A stretch of DNA of 64,000 nucleotides from Branchiostoma lanceolatum (GCF_035083965.1 NC_089739.1:5214198-5278197); one strand, 5' to 3'; positions 22,826-36,500 are shown, counted from the stretch's first letter. Made by a program: numbers and translations. The notes: a model not told the origin generated them from the letters alone.

Positions 22826-22954
22826 TAGGATATTTGGAGTTTCTCACCTGCTGACATTTCGGTGTCTATCAGACACCTTCTTCAGATAGAGCTTCTGACT
22901 GGAGTACTGCTTCTCACCGTGGCGAGAACGTAATCCCAAACTCCAAATATCCTA
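22826..22954. mobile_element. small hairpin MITE
   Basis: AGGATATTTGGAGTTT and its reverse complement AAACTCCAAATATCCT bound about 125 bp. Inside are ACATTTCGGTGTCTATCAGACACC and a second short complement around TTCTCACC/GGCGAGAAC. It is non-coding and lies downstream of EIF2B4. The CATTTCGGTGTC core resembles the hairpin family at 43.6, 49.7 and 54.5 kb. Confidence 0.6.
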
Positions 22955-23004
22955 TGTTCTACCAACCCAATGAAATTATTTTCGGGAAAAAGTTTAATCT
23001 GTTA

Positions 23005-24416
23005 TGTAAGATGCATTCATTATTATGTTTCGCCAACGAAACATATTGTTTTTGTCAGGTTTCTTCTTCTTCTCCTTCTTCTTCTCCTTCTTCTTCTTCT
23101 TCTCCTTCTTCTCCTGTCAAACCTTCAAATCGCTTCTTGTCGGTCGTCCGTCGACCAAATTAGCTGAAATTTGGTATGCAGGTAGAGTACGTGTATACCC
23201 CCAGATCCTTTTAAAATTTTTGTGATATAAGTTTTTAAAATGATTTTATGGAGGTTTTTTGGTCATTTTCAGACAAAAGTCGCACATGATGGCCTCCAGT
23301 GTCGTGGTGTTGAAACCTGAGGACCTGAAATTTGGTTTAGTTGTGCATTGGATATTTACCCAAAGGACCCCATTATTTTTTTTGGCATACACTACTTCAA
23401 AATGATTTATTTTGCAATTTTTTTATGCAATTTTTGGTTATTTTCTGTCAGGGCCAGCAAGAACTAGGTCATGCTGTAACATAAGACTTCCCATGTCTGG
23501 GACTTAAAACCAAGCAGATGTCAGGGGTACCTCTACTAATGGTATTACAGAAAGTTATATGTACCTTATGTTACATGGTACCGATGTTATATTGGAGATG
23601 TAGGTACCTATAGGAAAGGTGACACCTGACAATTACTTATGCTAATGAGGACCTAATTCGCATAATGTATGCATAAAGTTGTATGTCCCTTACCGTTAAT
23701 GCTGCGGATGTCATCTTTGAGATGTAGGTACCTTTAGGAAAGGCGAACACACCTGGCCATAAATTATGCTAATGAGGACCTAATTTGCATAATTGATGCA
23801 TGAAGTTGTCTGTCCCTTACCGTAAAAGCTGCGGATGTCATCTTTGAGATGTAGGTACCTTTAGGAAAGGCGAACACACCGGGCCATAAATTATGCTAAT
23901 GAGGACCACATTTGCATGATTTATGCGTAAACTTGTAATTCCCTTACCGGAAAAGCTGCAGATGTCAGATTTGACATGTACGTACCGTTAGCAAAGGTGA
24001 TCACACCTGGCCATGAATTATGCTAATGAGGACCTCATTTGCATAATTCTTGCATTAACTTGTATTTCCCTTACCGTGGCAGCTGCGGATGGCATCCTTA
24101 AGATGTAGGTACCATTAGGAAAGGTGAATGCACCTGGCCAAAAATTATGCTAATGAGGACCTCACTTGCATAATTTATGCATCATGTTGTATTCCCCTTA
24201 CTGTAAAAGCTGCGGATGTCATCTTGAACATGTAGGTACATGTAGGAAAGGTGAAAGCACCTGGACATAACTTATGGTCATGAGGACCTCATTTGCATAA
24301 ATTATGCAGAAACTTGGATTTGCCCAGGAGTTATTTTGGGACAGCCCACTTCTTGCATGAGGAGTATGGGCGAAACATCCTGAATTTGCTCTTAAAGCAA
24401 ATGACGGCCAGTCTAG
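23005..24416 (+). mobile_element. putative non-autonomous Helitron-like element
   Basis: The 3' end shows a palindrome TTTGCTCTTAAAGCAAA, then about 12 nt, then CTAG followed by T. This is the arrangement expected at Helitron 3' ends. The 5' part starts near TTTCGCCAACGAAAC, followed by a CTT/CTC microsatellite (about 23,060-23,115). The centre is a 127-bp tandem array. There is no Rep/helicase coding. Internal tandem arrays are common in non-autonomous Helitron-like elements. The left boundary is uncertain, and the class is inferred from the terminus only. Confidence 0.45.
23565..24315 (+). repeat. 127-bp minisatellite, about six copies
   Basis: The word GCTGCGGATGTCATCTT or a close variant recurs at 23,700, 23,828, 23,955, 24,082 and 24,209, a spacing of 127 bp; a diverged copy precedes them. 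Each unit also has GATGTAGGTACC, GGAAAGG and TTATGCTAATGAGGACC followed by TTGCATAA. The units diverge by several substitutions each, so the array is not recent. It lies inside the Helitron-like element. Confidence 0.85.
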
Positions 24417-24513
24417 TTCAACACTGTGTTATTAGTAATTACTCCTTTTATGAACTGTTGGCCATTTAGGAATAGGATTATCACAGAATTGAGAGATGTC
24501 CCTTTAGCCTCAC

Positions 24514-24725
24514 AGTTGAGCTCATGGTTCCAGTGAGTTAGTAACTTGGACATCCCGGTTCAATCCTGGGTCAGGACATTCTAGTTGGGGCTACACTTGT
24601 CTTTCAAAAGGGACGTAAAATGGGTGTCCCCTGTTCGAGAAGGTGCATCAAACACGTTAAATGTGGAGGGCTAGCAACCCCTCCCTATAAAAATATACCC
24701 TACTACAAACACAGCCAAGAAACTT
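24514..24725 (+). mobile_element. tRNA-derived SINE, family A, plus orientation
   Basis: It begins with a tRNA-like A box (CACAGTTGAGCTCATGG) and a near-perfect B box CCCGGTTCAATCCTGGG. It continues with ACTTGTCTTTCAAAAGGGAC and ends with AAAATATACCCTACT. It is the opposite orientation to the copies at 6,886 and 58,607. It lies between EIF2B4 and the 3' end of the large minus-strand gene. Confidence 0.75.
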
Positions 24726-24856
24726 GCGTGCTGATCTATACGTGCCACTATGCACAACAAGGTTCTGAACTAATCACAGAATTGAGGTACAGGTCTGTCT
24801 GTGTCTTGTAATGAATGACCATGCACATACATGTAGATTACTACGCACAATGTGCA

Positions 24857-24862
24857 TTTATT
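24857..24862 (-). promoter_or_regulatory. polyadenylation signal of the FCGBP-like gene
   Basis: TTTATT on plus reads AATAAA in the sense direction, about 225 nt after the TAG stop at 25,087-25,089. It is the best canonical hexamer before the SINE. The function is inferred from position. Confidence 0.45.
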
Positions 24863-25086
24863 TGCAGTACCTCCTATAAATGCCATAAATGCTTATGTGT
24901 CTAAATTTCAATATCTTAAAAGCTATTGGCAACAGCAATGGTATGATCGATTGGTTAGAAGAATTGAGAATGCATGCAGAAAGGTGCAAACTTAATTGTA
25001 TCAGAGCTAAGCATCAAAGCATAAGCTAAAGCAATGGGAGTTCCATATGTGTCAAGTTTTGCTTGGTCGTGTTCAGGGTCAGGACG

Positions 25087-28000
25087 CTAGTCCACGCAGT
25101 TGGGGTCGGTCTTCCAATGAGGTACAAAGGATGCCACAGAACCGCGGAGACGGCCATTCGGATCCTGGAAGTCATCCTAGAATATGCAAGAAACAAAAGT
25201 ACAATAAAGTGGGAATCAAATTTATGTTTAGATTTGCTTGTAGCAACATGGAGGTAGCATTTTTTTTCGAAATTCAAGTCTAAATTTCTTGTCAAGCAAG
25301 ATTATTTTTCTCGTCATGTGTAAGAAAAAAACTTCTAAGAAAATTTTGTTTAACTCATGGACAAAAGCTTTTCTTCAACACAGAAAGTTCTCTTGGTACT
25401 TTTCTTTTAAGAAACAAGGAAAAGAAGAAAAGGCATTTTTGGGAATTGCTAGAACAGTAATGTTTACCTCTTGGTTGAGTGTGTAGGTGCCACACAGTCC
25501 TGCGGTCCTGGCCATGTAAGACTCGGGTGCGGAGACGTACACACGGGTCAGGGAGTCCCACAGGACAGTGAAACCATTGTCCAGGAAGATCTGTTAAAGA
25601 CAAGGGGATAGAAAATAAGAAGGGAAAGGGAGGCAACTCCTGTGATGTCTGGGTTCTGAGATAAGAAATTAAACAAGAAATTGAAGATCTTAAACCTAAG
25701 TGAAACATTTAGAGCTTTTGTGAATTTCATAATGCCGTAGCCCTGGCCTTAGTATAGGCTAGAAGAGTTGATGCTCTACAGGTCCCAAGCCACAAGGGTT
25801 TTCCAAATTAAGGTCATTGACCTCACCGGGAAGACCAGCTGTCTATGGACTATACCACACTACTCTCAGGAAGGGGGTGTCAGCCTAAAATACTGCTAGG
25901 GGGCCCAATAACCTCAATTACTACCCACATACCAAATTCATGCAATTCCTGGTCATGTCCTTGGTTCTGAAAGGTCTATCTGATCCTGTCCTTGGTACTA
26001 ACAGACTATCTGGTCCTGACATTGGTACTAAAGGTTTATCTGGTCCTGTGCTTGGTACTGAATGTTTATCTAGTCCTGTTCTTGGTACTAAAGGTTTATC
26101 TAGTCCTGTCCTTGGTACTAAAAGGTGTATCTGATCCTGTCCTTGGTACTAACAGACTATCTGGTCCTGACCTTGGTACCAAAAGGTCTATCTGGTCCTG
26201 TCGTTGATACTTTAAGGTTTATCTGGTCCTCCCCTTCGTATTAAAGGTTTATCTTGTCCTGTTCTTGGTACTATAAGGCATATCTGGTCCTGTCCTTGGT
26301 ACTAAAAGGTTTGTCTACTGTTCTTGGTACTATAAGGCATATCTGGTCCTGTCCTTGGTACTAAAAGGTATATCTGGTCCTGTCCTTGGTACTAACAGAC
26401 TATCTGGTCCTGACCTTGGTACTAAAGGTTAATCTAGTCCTGTGCTTGGTACTAAAAGGTCTTTCTGGCCCTGTCCTTGGTACTTAAAGATCTATGTGGT
26501 CTTCCCCTTGGCATTGAAAGGTGTTTTTAATCCTGTCCTTGATACTAAAATGTTTATTTTGTGATGTTCTTGGTACCTCCTTGTACACGTCTACGTCTGA
26601 GGTGTGGGCAGTTTTTATATGTTACGTGGTTCACACTCAAACAAAACATTAGAAGTTGCGACTAACCCTCTGGAATTGTGAGTTGGTGATCTTCTCCATG
26701 TAGAAGCCGTTGCCGGTGTGTGGCAGGGTGATGGCTGCACCGTTCAGAGTCACGACGTAGTTTCGGCCCAGACGCAGCTCGTTCCCGTTCACGCGCACGG
26801 TAACACTCCTGGTGCAGGCCTCTTCCATGTCACCTAAAAAGGAAACACAATAATCATAAGAATTTCCTTCCAAAATATGAATACTTCACATCTGCCTCTA
26901 TTTTGAAAGCTCCCTATAGCTCAACTGGTAGCAGCCACACAGTTGAGCTCCCTGTTGCAATTTGATGGTAACTGGGAGATGGTTTTAATCCTAGGAAGTC
27001 CTGAAAATGCAAATATTTGATGGGCATGCAGCAGCAATCTTATTGATCTAACAGATATTCACCAAGCTATCATTGGTTGAACAGCTATGTGTGATGGTCA
27101 GAATCGGTCTATGATTGTAACAAGCATCAAACCAACACTGTAACAGTTGTAGAGCCTCTATGGCTAGTGTGTTTGGAAACAATGCCATGGCTCAATATTC
27201 AAAATGTTCAATATAGAATCAAAAGTCAATTCTTTTCATCTTTGAGAATATGGCGTACCGAGGATCGCACATCCCATCTTGTTGTCTGTCGCCACACTGA
27301 AATCTTCTCCCAACTTCAGACTCTGCACCAGGGTGTAGGAACAGTTCCCACTGAAGCTGTAGTACCTGCCAAGACAACAGAAATTCAACTTGGCATTTGC
27401 CCCTTAACCTTCTTCCTGCTGCCTAACCCAGTAGACAAAAGGGAATTGGTATCCAAATGGGACTGAGAAATGTAGAAAGGATGAAAATTATGTTTCAAAG
27501 GTAGTCTCATAGCCTTTTTTTATGCCGTAGGGGTAGTGGGCTGTTATCTACTGTGTCTATGGCATGGTATTGAAAGGTGGAGCCCAAACCTCTCCTTCCG
27601 CCACCTTTTACCTCCCAAACCAAACTCCAGTACCTACTTCTACACCTGGGTGCACGTGGAGCGAAGAAAGTCGTGCAAAGTACCTTTTTGCTAAGTACAC
27701 AATATCTAGCTGGAAATGCCAGGAATCGAACCCATAACCTCTCGATCTTGTGTCTGCTAGCCTAGCCACTAGGCCATTCGAAGCCGCAAACAAAATAAAT
27801 TGGGCGTAAAACACTTACTTTCCGTCGAATGTCCTGTAGTGAGGGTCGCCCACAGAGTGGCAGGTGGCCTGGTCCAGGGACACGGTGTTCATGGACTCAC
27901 TCAGGATGTCGTTAGGGGTGAGGAGGGGGGCGTCACTCTGGACTCCGTCAGGCAGGGGGAGGAAGATCTCCCCGTTAGGCTCGATCGGGTCGACCACGTG

Positions 28001-31000
28001 CACGACCTCGTCTCCAGCCTGGAAGGCACTGTTGTCTGTAGGTAAACAGATAGGGCAATGTTATGACGATGATGGTTCCTGTTATGCTACGGTCACATTT
28101 GCACCGGTGGTCCGTAGGTTGGAGCATCGTCCGGGCCCGGAAATCACAAATGTGTCCCGGTGGACTGTCGGATACCGAGGGTACCTCTCGGTGTTCTAAC
28201 AATTAGTGTACGGTGTCTATTCGTTACGGGGTCCCAGATTGATTTTAACTTTGAGAGCTCAAGGGACCACGTAGGGGTCACGACCGAAAGTGCAAAAATA
28301 CATCCCTTAAACTAGCCGGCGGGCTCCTTTTTTTCGAACGTGAGAAATTGACAAAAATGAGTCATAATTGCTAGGTGCAACCTGATCCTTATGTAGAGAT
28401 CTATCCACATGTTTTCTGTCAGAGCTACATCCATAATCATAAATTATTCTGTCTTTTGATAACTCCTTTAGGTGACAAGTTGTTTTACTGGATATTGTCG
28501 TAATTAGATCGATAATTCAACCAATCAAAGAATAAGTAGTGATATTGATTGGCTAGGTGCACGTGGTCTATATGTTGAGATCTATCCAAATATTCTCTGT
28601 CAGAGCTACATATATATTTATCAGTTATTCTGTTTTTTTTATTAGGTTACAGTTTGTTCTACCGGATATTGTCGTAATTAGATCGCTTAAACAACCAATC
28701 AAAGAATAAGCAGTGATATTGAGACGTACCCATGTCACAGAAGCGCCACTCTCCAGTGTTGCCCTCCGCAGTTGTGTACCCGACATACCTGGCCGACAGC
28801 GGGTTAGGGTCCGTCCATTCCATGAAGGCGGGGCCCATGTAGGTCCCTGACAAAATGTGAATTGTAGTTTAAAGTCTTTCGCATCAGTGATTTTATTTAT
28901 TCTTTACTATAAATTTAGGTATCTTGCAAAAGATATGAAAAATCTAAGGTTTGGGTTATCTTCTTTGCATGATTCATATTGAATAGAATCAGACGTTGGC
29001 AAACATCAGTTCAAGGTTTTGAACAAAACAATACTTTGAAACCACAGAAAACTGAGATCTATTCAACTCACATGTACATGTTGACACTCCCTACGACTGT
29101 CTGCAAACTGACATTTGTCTATTTGCTGGCAGATGATTTTATGTCTTTAAACATGACAGTAATAGTTTGGGCTTTCAAACATACAGTACATGGCTATGCT
29201 ATTTTCTGTAAAGGAGAATGAATATAGGGATATTGTCACTGAATCTTGAAATTTTACCAACTTTGACCTTTAATTACTGTCACTTTAACCATTTACCCCA
29301 TTCTTTCTGTGAGATGTGCCTATATATATCATTCTTTTAATAACTGCAGAAAGAGATAATGTGCAGACAAACAGATGGACAGACCATAAACAACACGGAC
29401 GCGAAGGTGCTAACAACCATACTTATGGTACCCTGTCTTTAGAGGACATTAAGACGTACCAATAGCGATCCTTCCATTCTCGATGGAGACCCAGAACTTG
29501 CGGAAACTTCGCGCGGAGACCACGCCCCACTCGTCCAGAACCACCAGGTCCTCGCCGTCAGCCTTCCTCCGGATGGAGTTCCTCGAGTTGCCATGGCTAC
29601 CGAGGACAATCTCGTAAACATCGTCCATGTCCTAGGTCAGGAGAGTAAGGCATTTTTCATTAGCAAGTCACATAGACGTTGTTCATTCAGGCCCTTGTAG
29701 TGCCTAGTGGCACATAAGGCAGCAAGTTTCCTCACTGTTTCTGTATTAGGGTATATTGTGAATAGAACACACGTTCCCAGAGTTATTGGCTCAGAAAGCT
29801 GAGGAAGGCTGGGAGAACCAATAATTCCGATGAGTCCATTTCCTAGTTGGGAACAATTTACTTCAAACTGTATTTTACCAACTCGGATGAATTATCCTGC
29901 TATAAGTACTGACCCTGTTGGCTGGTGAGAGAGACAGATGAGCGTCACCCCTGGCCTTGACCTCGAACGTGAAGGTGTTGGTGCTCAGCCGCCCCACATC
30001 CCAGCGGTACTGCTTAGTGGTCCCGGTAAACCTGCTCTTACACAGGGGCTCAACTGGAAGTGGGGAAAATACATTGTAGTTGTCCCACATCCATCTCAAA
30101 AAGGAGTCGTGAAGCTGGAGATCCCGTGTTTTAAGAGAGCCACTCCTCCAGTAGGTTATGACGAGAAAGAGCTTACCACACTTGTCAAAACGGGAAGGGG
30201 TCCATCCTGTTGTGACTCTTAAAATTGATAGTCATCTGGTATGTCAATCTTTCCACAAATGTGGTAAATCTCAATCAATCAATCAATAGATAAGTCTTTC
30301 TGAACGTGATACAACTGTTACTGCGGAAAATGGTAGTCAACTCAATACAGTAACATGTACAAGAGCAACATACGGTTGTAGCAGGCCAGTTCACCGTCCA
30401 CAATAGCCCAGTGCTCGTCCTGTGCACAGGCCACCTCGACACACTGAACCTCATTCCCGGTGTGACACTTGCACATCCTATTGTCTCCTTCTCCCCATTC
30501 TTCAGCGAGCTAAACGTCAGAAATAACATTACATTTTCAGATTCATGGTCATCTTAAAAAATCCCCCTCCCCCCTATAGACCAATCCCAAAGCCCCCAAA
30601 CCCACCTCTGGCAAAACATTCAAAATTATTGCAAAAGAAAAACATTTTAAAAAATACAAATATTTTCATGCTCTCTCCGACAAACTTTCTGGAATTCTTG
30701 GACAACACCAAACATATTTCAATGTTACGTGGTAGTTCTCTTTTCTCTTCTTATGTCAACTCTGAAATTATGCTCAACACAGAAAACTGCGTTATTACAA
30801 CCAGACGCTTTTAGTTATAAGTTTCCCTCTTCTGTTTTCCTGTACGCATGGACTTACTACATTTCTTATTATCAAATTGTTTGATTGTGTTGTTAAGTAT
30901 CTAATTTTTCGCGCTTTGCAACTATATTTTACTAGTCTAAGAGTCGGTCGAGTAACCAGAAACGCAACATTTCTTTTCCTTAAGGCCTTATTACTTACTG

Positions 31001-33484
31001 CATAATAGTTTCCGTTATGGACACAGCCGCACTGGTCCTTGGGAACGCAAGCGTCACCGCTCATGACGTAACCCTCGTCACACTCACACCCCTCCAGACA
31101 CGGACTGTTACACCGCGCAGGCGCGTTCAAGTCCGTGCACATGGCGGGGCAGGCCGAGGTACAGGCGCTGTGGTGGCTGTTAGGTGGGCACATCAGTGCT
31201 GGAAAAGAGGGCACAGAACGGTCAGACATTCAGAACCTTCCCACGACTTTGCTACAGACCATTCTCTAGATTTTGGTGTGTCAAGTGATCAGCTTTTTTT
31301 CTTCATTGAACAAATACCTCTAAATCAATGCAATAGATTCAAACTGGTGCCTGCTGAAATAGCCTTTTGGCACCGGATTTGTATTGGTTACGGGGTTGGG
31401 TAGTAGGGAAATGGTTACGTAACTTTACCTGCACATGAGAAAATTCTATAACATTATTTTAGTGCTTTCAACAACGGGACTTTCATACATTTGAAATTTA
31501 AAAAAAAAATATGTAGTTGATGGCAGGTGAAAATTTAACAGATGATCTTTTTGCTAAGGGTCTATTTTGCATAATGCGAAAATGTCAATTCCTAGTTCTA
31601 ACTATTGAGAAAAGATCTTACGACACGTATGCTCAGTTCTCCATCCTGCGATAGGGATGCCAGCTTGTGCGCATGCCTCAGCATAGGCCTCCAGGTTCTC
31701 ACACATCAGGGCCTGGCTGCCGTCAAACATCAGCATGTCGTATCTACAGGGAAAATAGAACAGACAAGGTGTTTCTGATTACTTTAATGCTCGGCTTAAG
31801 TTGTAGTAATAGTCTGTATGTTAAAGACTTCTACCGTTAAGATCAGTAGTTGCTCTTCCGCCGATTTTGTTTTAGACTTTGAAAGAAAATAACTCGATAA
31901 TGGGTTGATGGATTGACGATATTTTTGGTATGTTACCTTTCTCTCATTTGGTTATCTTAAGAACAGATTCTTCCTAACCCTTCTAACCCCCAGTGAATGT
32001 TTAAAGGATTATATTCTTGAGGTAAAATATAAAAATGAGTTGATAAGACCTCAGTTTTTTTGTAATGGGACTGACCGGCATGCATCAAAGTAGTTGGCTG
32101 GGTCCACGACAGAGAAGCAGGCGCCGAAGATGCCCCTGCCGTCCCTGAGCTGTCCACAGTTGGTCACACTCTCCACCTCCTGCACCAGCGCCTGGTTATC
32201 ACTCATCGGGTCTTCCGGCAGCTCAGGGGCCAATGGGCAGCTACATGTAGGAGAAACATTTTCTTAGTTACCGCATCATCATGATTCTCTGTACCCATAT
32301 GACGTCCCTTGTAATGTTTTCACTATAAGGACACTGTGATGGAAATTCAACATTTCGACCTGTTTTTAAATTTCTAGCTCATACATAGTAGTAGCCTTCT
32401 GACAATAGTCTAGGGAGGAAGATCATAAGCTTTTTTCCCTTCTATGGTTTTGTCCATGCACTTTATTTCAAACTATCTACAGAATATACAGCTTTTATAT
32501 ACATACATACGTAATTAAGTGTATCAAATCTTCCCATTTACGTTCTGCTTTTGTGCGTGACAAATTGTGTTCTATGGTTAGTACATTTTAGCTTTGAGTA
32601 TCACGAGGTTATCGGTTTGATTCCTGTCTAGCCTTCGTGTCCTTGTGAGAGTCACTATACATGACTTTCCTTACTTAGTGGGTAGTTATATTCAGTGTTG
32701 GAGGTACATAAAGTGCACGTGATGGAAGGAGAATGATGGACACTGCCTTCCAATGCCAAAATCATTAAGACACTACCTTTGGCGTAAAAAAAACACGATG
32801 GGACCTTTTTCTTTTACCTTACCTCGATATACTGTAAATGCATTTCAGTTCGCGTAGTTTTTATTTCACGCTAAAGGGAAAATGTAGTGTTCCCGGTGGT
32901 TTTAAGTTCGCGGCAGTTCTATAGTCACATACTCCTATAGTATTGGTCCAAAATGTTTGCGTTGGTTTTAAATTCGCGGGAAATGTCGCCGCGATAACCG
33001 CAAACATAAAACCAACGCGAACATTTCTGCATTTACAGTATTACATGCTCTTCACAATGCTGTATGTCAATGATCATTATAATTGTGATTGACTCACCTA
33101 GGATCATCAGTGGTCCTCCAGCTCTCCCCAAACTCCACCACTCCTGTTGTGGCCATCCCGAGGGGCGAGACTCTGTCGTCATCTTGCTGGCCGTTAAAGT
33201 TGCCGCAGACGCCCCGAGTTTGGCCACTGAATATCGACGGGATCTGCAAGGATCAAAAGAAGCAGACATTACATGTATAATCACAATAATGTGGTATTTG
33301 CTCGTATATTAGTAAACCCTACATCATTAAAAGCCACTTGTACAGTGAATTGGCAGAACAGAGTTTACATACATCGATCTTCCAAATGCATGTACTTGTA
33401 TGGACTTAGATTTGGACAGCTTAAACAAAAATTATTATGACATTTTAATTAACTTCATGAAAAATGGAGATATAGTTTTGAGTG

Positions 33485-33524
<40 letters not shown>

Positions 33525-36500
33525 GCGATAACCGCAAACATATTTTTATAAACTTTTGTAAACATTTGTAAACTTTTGTTAACTTTCGTAAACATTTGTT
33601 AACTTTTGTAAACTTTTGTAAACTTTGTAAACTTTTGTAAACTTTTGTAAACTTTTGTAAACTTTTGTAAACTTTGTAAACTTTTGTAAACATTTGTAAA
33701 CTTTTGAAAACTTTTGTAATCTTTTGTAAACTCTTTTGTAAACTTTGTAAACTTTTGTAAATATTTGTAAACTTTGTAAACTTTTGTAAACTTTTGTAAA
33801 CTTTTGTTAACTTTGTAAACTTTTGTAAACTTTTGTAAACTTTTGTAAACTTTGTAAACTTTTGTAAACTTTTGCAAACTTTTGTAAACTTTGTAAACTT
33901 TGTAAACTTTTGTAAACTTTTGTAAACATTTGTAAACTTTTGTAAACTTTTGTAAATTTGTGTAAACTTTTGTAAACTTTTGTAAACTTTGTAAACTTTT
34001 GTAAACTTTTGTAAACTTTTGTAAACATTTGTAAACTTTTAACTTTTGTAAACTTTGTAAACTTGTGTAAACTTTTGTAAACTTTTGTAAACTTTGTAAA
34101 CTTTTGTAAACTTTTGTAAACTTGTGTAAACTTTTGTAAACTTTTGTAAACTTTGTAAACTTTTGCAAACTTTTGTAAACTTTTGTAAACATTTGTAAAC
34201 TTTTGTAAACATTTGTAAACTTTTTTTGGTATTGGTCTTTGGATGCTTTGGCAGAGACACTAAATAAATCACAAGGAGAGTATCTACTGCAGCACAGAGT
34301 GAGTGAGCTTGGTACAAAATGTTCCTCTGCCCTGTTGTGACTTGACGAGTTATCATATGATTTGGATGTGTATGTCTGTACTTTACCTTGACGTCCACCA
34401 GGGCGTTGCCGTTGTAGATGACCTTGAGGCAGAAGTCCGTGTAGAGAACCACGTTGTTGCCGCTCAGCTTGACCACAGCTCGTCCCAGGCACACGGGGAG
34501 GGTGCGCTGGATACCGTCAACCTAGTGACGGTCAAGGTTTGAAAAATGTTAGAGAAAAAGATTCGTGGAAAGCAGCATCAGAGGGTATTCCAGGCCTTCC
34601 AAAAAGACACTTTCTCAAGTCGATATAAAACGAATTTTACTTGAGGTTTTAGTCAACTTGAGTATTGTATTAAAAGAATTGAAAGTATCATAAGAACAAA
34701 ATCATAAAAGCAAAGACAAAACGAAACAGCACAAACATAAAGAAAAACGTATCAAACCGCCCACAGAAATGTTTACTTATTAGTATGTGATATAATCCAA
34801 CACAACAGAATAGCTCTTCAACGGTCTAGTGGTTCCATTTTGACTTCATATATAAAAAAAAGAAGCATGTATCGCACGTGCACTGACAATATGAGGTTTA
34901 TTCATCTTATACACCTTGACCTACCTTGACCTTCTTGCCCTTCTCCAGAGAAACCTTGTGCCCGTACACCTCCACGTCCACCCTGCTGACGAAGGACACC
35001 CTGTTGTTGTGGCGGTGCTCATTCTTGGCCGACACGCGGAAGTGCGTTCCCGCGGTGCTCTCCGCCAGCACGTAGGTACAAATGCCCATGAAGTCCGTCC
35101 TTCTCCCGTCGAACGAGATGTAGTGGGGGTCACCCCACGCTCGGCACTCTCCCACTCCTGTGGAGGAACGTTTGAGAAGTTTAGTACGTCTGTGGAAACT
35201 TTCTCTGAACAGGCTCAGACGAATTCGTTTGTGCTCAGACCCAGTTGAGTTCGCTTAGATTAAGTCAGACAGTCCTCGTATCAGGTACAGAATAGACAGT
35301 TTCTATTCATAATTTTTATGGAGCTGTCTGTCTGGTCAACTGTTATTACCCGGGTAAATCAAGGCAAATTTTCATTATGATCTGGTTTGTTGGTTCCTCT
35401 TTTGGTATTTTTCAAAAAGATTCTTTAAAAAGTTACTTACCAATGAAATCATAAAAAAATCATCATCAGGTCTTTTAGATCGGTTGACGACATTTTACGT
35501 TTGCCAAAGAAGTACATTTTTCTTGTAAACTCGGAAGAGACTCGTTAACAAACTTCAGACCACGAAATATTTCATGTACTTATGTGCTCAAACATTATTT
35601 ATCTATCTATAGGAACGACAAACTTACATTCGCCGGGAATGGCTAGTGCCCTCCTGAATTGTGTACAGTTTGTTACAATGGGTATACATAAATGTATGTT
35701 GATACTGCAGTGTTCATACCTTCAGTAGGACAGAGTGGCTCGTCCATACAGAGGTCGTGCATGGCCACCTCCAGTGGGTCAGTCATCAGTGCCGCGTCAT
35801 CGGCACTCGGCACGTGCACAATGTCTGTGGGAGCTGTGGAAAATACGTATATTCTAAATCATTTCAAATAGTACGCATTGCGTTTAATGCTTTAAAACAT
35901 TTTATGATAACATATTAATCATACTTCCAAATCCTCTATTTGAAGCTGGATGATAGTATATATCAATTCACCCATCATGAGGGGAGTGAAGAATTGTTTT
36001 TGGATTGTCAATGTTTCTCTGTGTGTATTTAATTTTCGTTTGATTCCCATGGTCAGTATACACAATTTCATTGACAATGTAGTGTTGCGATACATATTCA
36101 GTGCTGATATCTTGCCTGTTTGACTGGAGAGCTTAATTGATAATTGCAAAGCAATACGTGTAAGGGTTGCATGTATTGTGCAGACTAAGAATTTAGAATA
36201 CGTCTCTTATATAATTTGAAAATAAAACAACTGACCGTTGAGTTGGCAGATGTAGTGCTGCTGTGCTGTACAGCTCAAGTCGTTCCAGTCATAACCGTAC
36301 ACCTTCCTGAGTTCAGCACAGTCCTCGTCACCTGCACTGTTCGGCTCTCTCTGAGCAACAAAACATGATATACATTTAAAACGTTCAATAGCAAAGGTTA
36401 AGATAACAGATTAGCTTCTACACCTTTTAGGAAATGTGACCAGAGACTTATGCTAGAACGGTGTTTGTACTACAGAACTTCAATGGGTAGTATTAAAAGG

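Larger units (their letters stand above)
25087..28035 (-). other. exons for terminal VWD5 and stop codon
   Basis: Exons 27819-28035, 27259-27365, 26667-26833, 25468-25590 and 25087-25176. An acidic linker ([19 protein letters not shown]) precedes [18 protein letters not shown] follows with [29 protein letters not shown] and [18 protein letters not shown]. The protein then ends [11 protein letters not shown]. No C8 or TIL follows, unlike the four earlier VWD units. The tryptophan of the usual WGDPH is replaced by valine (SVGDPH). It resembles the last, unpaired VWD of other multi-VWD proteins. Confidence 0.85.
30374..35833 (-). other. exons for VWD4-C8-TIL and cysteine module
   Basis: Linker 35720-35833; VWD 34925-35157, 34387-34521 and 33098-33243; C8 32076-32240 and 31622-31743; TIL 30999-31198; trailing module 30374-30509. 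Motifs: [64 protein letters not shown] and GWRTEHTC. The TIL has [18 protein letters not shown] through CVPKDQCGC. The trailing module is [15 protein letters not shown]. The C8 intron splits the FDACRYDM segment, a position not used in the other units. Confidence 0.88.

Noticed and set aside
23565-24315. 127-bp repeats considered as a CRISPR array
   Set aside because: The repeats are contiguous with no unique spacers, and the window is clearly eukaryotic.
25940-26207. Plus-strand frames with [10 protein letters not shown] repeats
   Set aside because: These are shadows of the 30-31 bp minisatellite within an intron of the minus-strand gene.
33599-34492. 297-codon minus-strand frame with [10 protein letters not shown] repeats
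   Set aside because: It is produced by the 10-bp intronic minisatellite and starts out of frame over the VWD4 exon. The flanking exons splice cleanly across it.
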